From Saccharomyces uvarum (lineage: Eukaryota; Ascomycota; Saccharomycetes; Saccharomycetales; Saccharomycetaceae), in the NCBI GenBank assembly GCA_947243795.1, contig OX365939.1, positions 661,001-725,000 on the forward strand: a stretch of 64,000 nt of DNA. The letters are read 5' to 3'. The position numbers were made by a program, and so were the translations under genes. Numbering within the stretch: the stretch's first letter is position 1; the number at the start of each line of letters is the position of its first letter. Shown in pieces: positions 53,601-61,428 of the stretch. The notes beneath the pieces were generated by a model, which saw nothing but the letters and a program-made list of their open reading frames with translations, was not told where the DNA came from and searched no databases.

Positions 53601-56306
53601 ATCCAGCAGAGTGTAAAGAGATAGGTGATGACACAACGATGATGGGATGGATCTGATAAATATTTCACAAGCGTGAAAAGCAGCATCTTGCAAAGTTGGT
53701 TCCCTATGGGAAAGGCAAAGTAACAAGTTATTAAGTTGTTGAGCAATCATTTTGGAGTTGAATATGGCATCATTTCCCCTTTGAATTAACTTGGCATATT
53801 TTCTGATCATAGAAACTGATAAAACTGCTATACATTTTTCAATTGAACCGGAAAGAATAGAGGCATCAGAAAAATATAGCAAGGTTTTTGAACAATCGCC
53901 TGCTTCACACCTTATTGTTTCTAAAAGAGCTGCGGCTGCCAAAAACATGATTTTGGACGACGAGGTGGTCCTGTACTGAACAATATTTGTATTGAAATAT
54001 TCAGTTATCTGTTGCTTTTGTTGTTTGATATTTTCATTGGAGGAACCACGACGCAAGATTGTGTTCATTTCCAAAGAAAGTTCTTTGTTATTGGCAGGGA
54101 ACTCAGAAGCTAAGGGCGGTGAATTACAGGCAATAGTTAATAACGCAGAAAAATTTTCTTTGACAATGGGCGCGTTCAAGTGGTATCCATGAATAACAAA
54201 ATTGAACCATGCGTTCCTAAACTTATTTGTAGTGGCTTCATCTTTGCTGATGTCTATGGGATTGTTACCTGGATCAGGTAAGAGCGCGGCAAGTGGCTTT
54301 AGGTAAGTAGCGATTTGGTCAGCCACACGGGAAATTTCTGTTTGCGGCCTGTGATGTTCCAATCGTTCTACTTCCCCACTAGAAATAATTGAGTCCAATA
54401 GATCGTGAAGATACATGAAATATAGATCACTTGAAAAATGATTGGTCAACAATTCCTTGGATATTACACACTTTGCATTGGTAATATTTTCCAATAGTGC
54501 ACTATCGCTACTTTTGGTGGCAAAAACAGTTCTCGATTTGAAAAACTTTAACAGAAGGGAAAATTCAGTCACTGAAGTATTGGGAGCCAATCTTGCCAGA
54601 GAATCCAATATAACACTGTCGAATTCCTTAGACATGGCATTGACTTTCTGAGTGAGAATGGAAATAGTCAACGCTGTTATGCTTTGAGTGTTGTAATACG
54701 ACGCAATTGTTGTCGTTGCAGCCACGCAATTAGAGATTAAAGAGGCGTGGTATGTCATAGTGGTTCCGCTATTGACATCATGTGAGGATATTTGATTTAC
54801 AGTTGCATTCCCAAGCGGAGCACTGGTGCCATTTGGACTAGAAAACGAACTTCTCAAAGGTAAGTAGTCTCTCTCAATGTTTTTGCCTGATGTTATTGTT
54901 AACTGACGTTCGCGAAGCACTGGAGCTGGAGATCCATCTTCAGAAACAGCTAATAAGTTGTTCATAGAATAGATTGTACTCACAATTGCATCTTCATTTA
55001 GAGGGTATAACCCTGTAGTAAATATTTTTGCAACATCTTTCACCGTATTGGTGGTGATGTGTGGTGATGCCACTAGCAACGGAAACATACGAATCAGAGT
55101 TAGCGATAGTTTTTCCGTAAAAAAATTCAGTAGTGAGGCGGAAGTTACAATTGCTTTTGTTAATAATGGTGTAATAAAATCAGACAGAAAGAAGTTATCA
55201 ATGGATTCCGAAACAATTTTTGTGAAACTTTCGAAGATCTCGCTTTCTGTATCTTCGATAAATGGGATTAGACACAGGGTTTGTAGGTAGTGGGCCCGCG
55301 TATCAAAAGAGAACTTTGCACGATTGTCAGTAGATAAGTCGAGAATATGAGACTCAGAGCAAAACTGTAAGGATAGTTTGCACACATCTACAAAAAATTC
55401 CTTATTACATCTTATGTTAAAAAAAAACTCATCGACACTCTTGGTGTCGGTATCAATTTCAGTAGCTTCCTGGTCAAACTTGTAAAATTGGTATTGCTGC
55501 TTTAACAGGAATTCATCTAGATTAGCATTGCTATCTGGAGTATGTAGCAGGTGAGATATTAAGGAAACTTGTAAGCGAGACACCAATTCTAATATATACG
55601 CGCCCGATAGCTCATTTCCGGCATCATAGTACTGAACAATTGAATCATTCGTAAATGCTGTTGAGGAATTCAAAATTCCCTCAACTTCACTCAAAAATGA
55701 TCCATGAAATACAAGCTTTGCTAACTTTCTCCAAGCAAACTTAGTTAGTTCTGAAGAAGTGGGAAAGCGAATGAATGCGTTAATGAAACCGATTAAAGAT
55801 AGTAATCCTGATTGCTTTACACTAAAGACTTCTAATACGCGCTCAAAATAGACCGATATGATACCGCTTATAGTTTCATAAAGAATAGGATATTTTTCAC
55901 AAGCGTGAATCATGAACCTGGTCAATTGGAAAGTCAATAGTTCGATCGGATTTCTTAGCTCTTTCAATTTAAATCTTGAGGACAGAACGTCTGAAATTCT
56001 TTGCCTTGGAGTTTCCAGAAAGTAGGGTTCAATAATTTCCTTGAGCATTTTTTCCACCAAATCAAACGTAGTAGGGATGGCTGTACAAAGTGAGGTTAAC
56101 ACTTCCCATTCACTCAGTGTAAGTGGCATGGTGTATATTTTCGATGTATTCGTAGAGTAGAAGATAGGCAGAGTACGAGTTATCAAATCCAGCGTTGTTC
56201 CATCGTCACGTTGCTCATCTAAAGCACTCGTGGAAAATTTAGTCAACTTTCCAATAGCTTTCGCCCTCAAAGACGACGAGGCTGTTAATGCTCTAGTAAA
56301 TCTCAT
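50604..56306 (-). CDS. STT4: Phosphatidylinositol 4-kinase Stt4
   Basis: Stt4 is the type III PI 4-kinase that makes PI4P at the plasma membrane, upstream of Pkc1 signalling and lipid flow. The protein has 1900 aa from the ATG giving MRFTRALTASSSLRAK; the frame stays open 32 codons upstream, but the conserved start is this one. The N-terminal two thirds is helical repeat. The C-terminus holds the lipid kinase domain, with catalytic loop DRHNGN at 1754-1759 and HIDFGF at 1770-1775. The terminal NGIPY is as in S. cerevisiae. Confidence 0.97.
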   Translation of the reverse strand: MRFTRALTASSSLRAKAIGKLTKFSTSALDEQRDDGTTLDLITRTLPIFYSTNTSKIYTMPLTLSEWEVLTSLCTAIPTTFDLVEKMLKEIIEPYFLETPRQRISDVLSSRFKLKELRNPIELLTFQLTRFMIHACEKYPILYETISGIISVYFERVLEVFSVKQSGLLSLIGFINAFIRFPTSSELTKFAWRKLAKLVFHGSFLSEVEGILNSSTAFTNDSIVQYYDAGNELSGAYILELVSRLQVSLISHLLHTPDSNANLDEFLLKQQYQFYKFDQEATEIDTDTKSVDEFFFNIRCNKEFFVDVCKLSLQFCSESHILDLSTDNRAKFSFDTRAHYLQTLCLIPFIEDTESEIFESFTKIVSESIDNFFLSDFITPLLTKAIVTSASLLNFFTEKLSLTLIRMFPLLVASPHITTNTVKDVAKIFTTGLYPLNEDAIVSTIYSMNNLLAVSEDGSPAPVLRERQLTITSGKNIERDYLPLRSSFSSPNGTSAPLGNATVNQISSHDVNSGTTMTYHASLISNCVAATTTIASYYNTQSITALTISILTQKVNAMSKEFDSVILDSLARLAPNTSVTEFSLLLKFFKSRTVFATKSSDSALLENITNAKCVISKELLTNHFSSDLYFMYLHDLLDSIISSGEVERLEHHRPQTEISRVADQIATYLKPLAALLPDPGNNPIDISKDEATTNKFRNAWFNFVIHGYHLNAPIVKENFSALLTIACNSPPLASEFPANNKELSLEMNTILRRGSSNENIKQQKQQITEYFNTNIVQYRTTSSSKIMFLAAAALLETIRCEAGDCSKTLLYFSDASILSGSIEKCIAVLSVSMIRKYAKLIQRGNDAIFNSKMIAQQLNNLLLCLSHREPTLQDAAFHACEIFIRSIPSSLCHHLSLYTLLDMLTALFDSILDSESNKFEPRYEFKLKHSRTKILVPSSSSWRTATLSRLHKSAKEWVRIVLNRSNQDTKILLQSYISDLGEYSRLNSVEFGVSFAMDMAGLILPADKELSRLTYYGPEKPNTISGFISLHSWRSKYLFDTAITSSPEDIMRQITISKQNIRKNLSLGNKVVTKDVTDFLDMSTALLILGNGSPASLVYDIVHIPFEVFTSASLKIATNVWLTIVTEKPEVAHLLLVDVCYCWMRSIDDNIGLYSRDHDIKGEEYQKMEYSPYDKAGINRDAKNASQAMQPHLHVIKFFASHFEGTLFQSDFLLKIFTKCVLYGIKNLYKASLHPFARMIRHELLLFAALVLNASYKQGSKYIGRLSQEITNGALSWFKRPVAWPFGSNELKIKADLSITRDLFVQLNKLSSLMTRHCGKDYKILNYFLASEIQQIQTWLTPMEKIEGADSNELSSDIVESTFANDPILAINLLQRCYSKKAEDLLISLVAKHPLMCVGSPSALDLFIKGSNSNGKKDLHTALYWMPVSPLKSINLFLPEWQGNSFILQFSIYSLESQDVNLVFFYVPQIVQCLRYDKTGYVEKLILDTAKISVLFSHQIIWNMLANCYKGDEGIQEDEIKPTLDRIRERMVSTFSQSHRDFYEREFEFFDEVTGISGKLKPYLKKSKAEKKHKIDEEMSTIEVKPDVYLPSNPDGVVIDIDRKSGKPLQSHAKAPFMATFKIRKEVQDPLTKKSMEIEKWQAAIFKVGDDCRQDVLALQLISLFRTIWSSIGLDVYVFPYRVTATAPGCGVIDVLPNSVSRDMLGREAVNGLYEYFTSKFGNESTIEFQNARNNFVKSLAGYSVISYLLQFKDRHNGNIMYDDQGHCLHIDFGFIFDIVPGGIKFEAVPFKLTKEMVKVMGGSPQTPAYLDFEELCIKAYLAARPHVEAIIECVNPMLGSGLPCFKGNKTIKNLRARFQPQKTDHEAALFMKALIRKSYESIFTKGYDEFQRLTNGIPY

Positions 56307-56582
56307 CTGCCTCAAACGAGTGGTACCTCCGATTCTTGTTGCACTTTCTCTATCCTTTTTGTATTCAACAATAGTTACTAGTACTAAATATGTTTTTCTC
56401 AAAGCTCGAACAACTCCGCAGTATTTTTGAAAAATTACTACAAATGTACTTTCAGCTTGCCCGTGCCGTTTGATGATTTCAGGCAGGAGGCATGGATCAA
56501 AGAAAAGAACCTCTCAAACCATTTCATAAGGTCGTTAGGGCTACTAAAGATCATCAAGTGAACACGAAACAGGAGGATTACA

Positions 56583-57284
56583 ATGGTACGTTAATGGAGA
56601 TTTTTTTGCCTCTCTGCTTTTCCTCTGCAGTTTAATGCTTTGATACTAACATACACATCTGGAGAGTGATAATGCATATGCGTACTAAATATGTATCTAT
56701 CTCCAAGTTTGTGTAAATAGCTGAAGTTACGCCAATTACAAAAGAAAAAACAAAAGGAGAATGAAAATAATGTTTCCATGCAGTCCCATGTATCGGCAGC
56801 TAGGGTTCGATTGATCAAAGATCTTGATTCTCTGGATCTCCCACCTACAGTAACTTTAAGCATAAAAGTTTCACCACATAGCACGGATAGGATGCAGCCG
56901 CCCAGATTGGAAGTGGTTGTAAGTCCCGATGAAGGGTATTATAATCATGGTTCCATCAGTTTCAAGCTGGATTTTAACGAGGTTTATCCAATCGAACCAC
57001 CAAAGGTAACATGTTTGAAAAAGATCTTCCATCCAAATATCGATTTAAACGGAAACGTCTGTTTAAATATACTTCGGGAAGATTGGTCGCCGGCTCTGGA
57101 TTTACAGAGTATCATCATCGGGCTTCTTTTCTTGTTCTTAGAACCTAATCCTAATGATCCCCTAAATAAAGATGCGGCAAAGCTGTTTTGCCAGGACCAA
57201 AAAAAATTTGCAGAAACCGTTATTTTGGCCATGTCTGGAGGCTCAGTCGACCATGTTCTATATGATGATGTAGTTGCTCATTGA
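56583..57284 (+). CDS. UBC12: NEDD8/Rub1-conjugating E2 Ubc12 (spliced)
   Basis: Ubc12 is the E2 that passes Rub1 (yeast NEDD8) to cullins such as Cdc53. Exon 1 is only the ATG (56583-56585). The intron is 56586-56720 (135 nt) with donor GTACGT and acceptor TAG. TACTAAC (56644-56650) and a variant TACTAAA (56683-56689) are both possible branch sites. Exon 2 runs 56721-57284. The spliced product has 188 aa, begins [17 protein letters not shown], which docks on the Uba3 E1, and has active-site Cys115 in [17 protein letters not shown]. Length equals S. cerevisiae. Confidence 0.94.
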
Positions 57285-58042
57285 GTAATTTTTTCTGCTG
57301 TAGGGTATAGTATATAAATAATAGAATTATAGATGGGCTTGGCCAAGTCAACACCCTATTGTCTCGGCAGCCTCTTACAGTGTTCACTTCTTATTGTCAA
57401 CATTTTTTCGAATATTAAAGTGTATTTATTTTTCCATTTTCATAATGGGTGTTATATATTTGTAAATACATTATAAGTTTTTTAAGAACAATTTAAAAGT
57501 AAATAAATAATATATTTGATACCTTAAGCAAAACATTAAAAAAAAAAAATACTACTTCAAGGACAGATTCGAAGCAGAATTGTATCTTTCCCATAATATA
57601 AAACAGCCAAGATAAAGTTCATTGCGCGAGGTGGTACATACGGCGTACTAAACTAAGTAAGTTAAAGAGCAAGGAGATTAATAACCATCATTACATCATT
57701 ACAGGTATATATTACTACCATAAGACACAAACCTATACCATGGGTGGTGAAAACACCACTTTCACCAGCTGCTTTCTACCAAAAGAGGTTTTAGTATCTG
57801 TTGCAAAAGAATCTTTTTCTCAAATATGTGCGAACAACTTTCGAATCCTTTTGCTTAATGTCACATTTTTTCCGGCCGCCGTCATTCAAGCACGATTAAA
57901 AAAAATTGCCTTGGTATATTTTGGTTCTTTTTGTGTTCAAGAACAAGTAACGAATTTAATAAAACAGAATTGAATTGAAGGGAAACAAAGAAGTAGAACC
58001 AGCACAGATTGAAAGCTCGATTTCAACACCAGAAAAAAAAAT
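57285..58042. other. Intergenic UBC12 to CDA1
   Basis: This spacer has mid-sporulation element-like sequences for CDA1: GACACAAAC at 57724-57732, one base off, and a core TTTGTG near 57929. A 77-codon frame at 57740-57973 ends 69 nt before the CDA1 ATG. It has no recognised domain and I do not call it. Confidence 0.55.
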
Positions 58043-58948
58043 ATGAAAATATACCGTGCAGTACAAAGTACGCTATTAGCAGGTTTTTTCTTGAAACCTG
58101 GGGTGTGTCTAGCTTCAAATGGGAGTACTGCATTAATTGGGGACGAAGATATGCAAACCCCCTTTCCTGAATGGCTAAAAGAATTCACCAATATTACTCA
58201 ATGGCCTGGGCTTGACCCACCTTATATTCCACTGGATTACATAGATCTTACTGAAGTCCCAGAATTTGAAAGTTATCAATCTGGTAGGTGTCCAAACATT
58301 TCCAGAGAACAGTGCTCATTCGACTGCTATAATTGTGTTGATGTTGACGATGTTACTTCGTGTTTCAAGCTTTCTCAAACATTCGACGATGGTCCGACCC
58401 CAGCAACGAAGAAATTACTTGAAAACTTGAAACACAGGACCACTTTTTTCGTTTTAGGAATTAATACTGTTAATTTTCCTCATATATATGAGAGTGTCGT
58501 AGAGAGAGGCCATTTAATTGGTACACATACTTGGTCACATGCATTTCTACCAAGCCTATCAAATGAAGAAATTGTAGCCCAAATTGAGTGGTCAATTTGG
58601 GCAATGAATGCCACAGGTAAACACTTTCCTAAATATTTTAGACCTCCTTACGGGGCCATTGATAACAGGGTGAGAGCTATTGTTAAACAGTTTGGATTAA
58701 CTGTCGTCTTATGGGATCACGATACTTTTGATTGGAAACTAATTACGAATGATAAATTAAGAACAGAGGAGCAAATATTCAAGGATATAAACACTTGGAA
58801 GAGACAACGAAAAGGTATAATTTTGGAGCATGATGGTGCACGAAGGACGGTTGATGTTGCGATTAAAATCAATAAATTAATTGGTAATGATCAATTGACT
58901 ATTGCAGAATGTATTGGCGATACAGATTATATAGAGCGATATGATTGA
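58043..58948 (+). CDS. CDA1: Chitin deacetylase Cda1
   Basis: Cda1 removes acetyl groups from chitin to make the chitosan layer of the spore wall. The 301-aa protein has a signal peptide, then a NodB domain: motif 1 TFDDGP at 113-118, motif 2 HTWSH, motif 3 RPPYG and the LWDHDTFDW region. The TFDDGP aspartates and the two His of HTWSH bind metal. It is one of a pair with CDA2 (about 1.4 kb apart), clearly by local duplication. Length equals S. cerevisiae. Confidence 0.96.
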   Translation: MKIYRAVQSTLLAGFFLKPGVCLASNGSTALIGDEDMQTPFPEWLKEFTNITQWPGLDPPYIPLDYIDLTEVPEFESYQSGRCPNISREQCSFDCYNCVDVDDVTSCFKLSQTFDDGPTPATKKLLENLKHRTTFFVLGINTVNFPHIYESVVERGHLIGTHTWSHAFLPSLSNEEIVAQIEWSIWAMNATGKHFPKYFRPPYGAIDNRVRAIVKQFGLTVVLWDHDTFDWKLITNDKLRTEEQIFKDINTWKRQRKGIILEHDGARRTVDVAIKINKLIGNDQLTIAECIGDTDYIERYD

Positions 58949-59288
58949 GTCAAATGGCGAAAAAATTCGAGAATTTGTGAGAAATAATATTTATTGATAA
59001 ATTTACAGTTTTTTTAAATAGTTTTTCTCTCTCTAGAAGAATGTTTTGTTATTTTAAAATAAAAAAGTATGTATTAAAGGACATATATAATTATCAGATA
59101 TATATATATCGATGCTTGGATGGTAGTGTCAAAAATAGGAGTAATTGGTACTTACAATGCTGAACTCACCGTAAGGAAAGGATATATTTTTTGAAAGGTA
59201 AAAAAGCTTGATTTCTTAAAATGCTGCAACGCTCATAAGAACATGTGTTTGAAAAAATAGTAGATTCCCATTGTTCTTCAGTTCAGAA
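58949..59288. other. CDA1 3' intergenic
   Basis: This is AT-rich, with a TA microsatellite near 59097-59110 (ATATATATATATC). It is the 3' side of both CDA1 and the antisense small gene. Nothing else was recognised. Confidence 0.6.
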
Positions 59289-59552
59289 TCAAACTTTCAC
59301 GTGCTCCGATACAGTCTCCACCTCTTCGTTATCTGTGCAGATAACAATTGGCTTATCATGGACCGTTTTAAAAACTGAAGAATATCCTTTTAGGCTTGTA
59401 AAGTTGTTCATTGTAGCCATTCTACGATATTGAGTAGTACTAGCATCTTTTATAACTGGGATGGTTGTTGATGTAGGTGAGCTCTTTGGGGTAAAGCATT
59501 TTGCTGTTAATCTTAGATTTTTTGTGACCATTGATATATTTCTTAGTGACAT
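59289..59552 (-). CDS. Small protein of unknown function (YLR307C-A ortholog)
   Basis: This 87-aa frame matches the small S. cerevisiae gene YLR307C-A in position, strand and, as I recall, length, and sits between CDA1 and CDA2 on the opposite strand. It is rich in Ser and Thr, with TKNLRLTAKCFTPKS near the N-terminus, and has no signal peptide or membrane segment. An open frame kept across species is the main support for it being real. Function unknown. Confidence 0.65.
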   Translation of the reverse strand: MSLRNISMVTKNLRLTAKCFTPKSSPTSTTIPVIKDASTTQYRRMATMNNFTSLKGYSSVFKTVHDKPIVICTDNEEVETVSEHVKV

Positions 59553-60207
59553 GTTTGCTGCTGTTGTTTTATAGTGTTGTTGCTTTGGTTTCTTTTGTAT
59601 GTACTTCTTGGAAGTTTTCTTGATACTATTTGTTATATTATAATGAGAGAGTAGGCTAGAAAAAAGCAGTGTATATCTCGTTCTGAATCCTGGAAACTCT
59701 ATAGCTTTATATATGTTTTTTTATCAAGATCTTTACAGCTCACACAAAAAAACAACATATCCTAGATTAAACTAGAACATTAGTCATATTAAGGGATGGC
59801 TCATTACAGGCAATCTGGCTAATTATCTTTTCAGAATGTTTTTGTGTGCCATCACGGAAATTTTCAACAGGTGTGCATAATTAATAGATTACACTTTGAC
59901 TATAATTTACGTATGCTCGCCAAGAAGTGGCTGTACTCAAACAGGAACAGACGGCCCAAAGGAATCCAAAGAGCGAAGCGCAATCGAGATAAGATTAATA
60001 TCTGACTCTCGGCTATTATTTCCGTTTCCGCTGGAAAGTCTTCCGTCGTCCCGTTTTGCTGTCGTCCATTAATCCGATGGACTGGCGAAGGCCGGGTCAA
60101 TGGAGTCTTCCTTCCTCTTTAATAAAAACGACACGCGGCTTTAGCATTGATTGCCCGACAGGCGGGTGACAGTCGTTCAAAGTGTCACGAAACATATAGA
60201 AATGAGA

Positions 60208-60216
60208 TTTTGTGAC
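60208..60216 (-). promoter_or_regulatory. Mid-sporulation element of CDA2 (distal)
   Basis: TTTTGTGAC is the reverse of GTCACAAAA, an exact match to the Ndt80 consensus gNCRCAAAW. It lies 149-157 bp upstream of the CDA2 ATG. Confidence 0.75.
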
Positions 60217-60308
60217 ACAAGGAAAGTATTACAGTTTATCCTTTTATCAAAGTTAACATAATTTGGTTCACATATTCTTTTCACTTTAAAACAGGTCCCT
60301 ATCGATCA

Positions 60309-60317
60309 GTCACAAAA
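60309..60317 (+). promoter_or_regulatory. Mid-sporulation element of CDA2 (proximal)
   Basis: GTCACAAAA, again exact for Ndt80, lies 48-56 bp before the CDA2 ATG, perhaps inside the transcript leader. The same 9-mer appears inverted at 60208-60216. Confidence 0.6.
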
Positions 60318-60364
60318 CGACAGCAAAAAGATAGTCACCAACTCAGCAAAAAACCGAGCTAAAA

Positions 60365-61303
60365 ATGAAGATAGAAATAAAACGTGTTTCTTTGCAAATT
60401 ATCGTTGCGGTCTTTTGCGCAAGCCAACTTGTTCGTGGAGAAGCTAATCTGGCGGATTTGAAACAGATTGATTTTCCATTTCCCAAACTAGAAATAGCTG
60501 TTACAAAGACTCCTTTCCCAGATTGGCTCACTACGTTTACCGGGTTAAAGGAGTGGCCTGGATTGGATCCTCCTTATATACCTTTAGATTTTATTAATTT
60601 CAAAGATATTCCTGATTATAAACTGTACGATCAAGATAATTGCCACGTTAATCCAAGAGAGTCGTGCTCTTTCGATTGCCATCATTGCGTTGAGCACGAC
60701 GATATATACACATGCTCAAAACTCTCTCAAACATTTGATGACGGACCTTCTCCTCATACCACTAAACTGTTAGACCATTTGAAGCATAACACTACATTTT
60801 TCAATTTAGGTATCAATATAGTACAACATCCCGATATCTACCACAGAATGCAAAGAGAAGGGCATTTGATTGGCTCACATACTTGGTCTCATGCATATCT
60901 GCCAAGCATTTCAAATGAAAAAATAATAGCTCAAATTGAATGGTCTATTTGGGCAATGAATGCCACTGGGAACCACACACCCAAATGGTTCAGACCACCT
61001 TATGGCGGCATAGACAATAGGGTAAGAGCAATCACAAGGCAATTTGGTTTACAAGCCGTTTTATGGGATCACGACACTTTTGATTGGAGCCTCCTCCTCG
61101 ACAATTCCTCAACAACAGAAGAGGGAATCCTCGAAAATGTAGCAACTTGGAAAAATTCAAGTACAGGATTGATATTAGAACATGACTCAACAGAGAAAAC
61201 TGTAGATCTTGCCATCGAAATCAATAAATTAATAGGTAACAATCAATCTTCAGTTTCTCAATGCGTCGGCGGAATTGATTACATCAGAAGATACCTGTCC
61301 TAG
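60365..61303 (+). CDS. CDA2: Chitin deacetylase Cda2
   Basis: Cda2 is the second sporulation chitin deacetylase. The 312-aa protein has a signal peptide (about residues 1-25) and the NodB motifs TFDDGP at 123-128, HTWSH, RPPYGG and LWDHDTFDW. The catalytic residues are intact and length equals S. cerevisiae. The fold core resembles Cda1 closely, for example WSIWAMNATG, shared by both. Confidence 0.96.
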   Translation: MKIEIKRVSLQIIVAVFCASQLVRGEANLADLKQIDFPFPKLEIAVTKTPFPDWLTTFTGLKEWPGLDPPYIPLDFINFKDIPDYKLYDQDNCHVNPRESCSFDCHHCVEHDDIYTCSKLSQTFDDGPSPHTTKLLDHLKHNTTFFNLGINIVQHPDIYHRMQREGHLIGSHTWSHAYLPSISNEKIIAQIEWSIWAMNATGNHTPKWFRPPYGGIDNRVRAITRQFGLQAVLWDHDTFDWSLLLDNSSTTEEGILENVATWKNSSTGLILEHDSTEKTVDLAIEINKLIGNNQSSVSQCVGGIDYIRRYLS

Positions 61304-61428
61304 GTGAACAAAAATGCAAAAAGACAAAAAAACAACAACATGTTTGGCAAAGTGATCGCTCTCCTATTATCTATACAGACATGCAAAAAGTCATTTATCT
61401 ACATACATATACTTTTAACTACACTTTC

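Larger units (their letters stand above)
59553..60364. promoter_or_regulatory. CDA2 promoter and upstream of the antisense gene
   Basis: This 812-nt region has two exact mid-sporulation elements before CDA2. An open frame of 66 codons on the minus strand (59900-60100) has no motif and is not called. Confidence 0.65.

Noticed and set aside
50604-56402. Longer STT4 (1932 codons) from an upstream ATG
   Set aside because: The conserved N-terminus starts at the ATG ending at 56306, giving the family's 1900 aa.
57740-57973. 77-codon frame ending just before CDA1
   Set aside because: No recognised domain and AT-rich. Could be part of the CDA1 leader, but no evidence.
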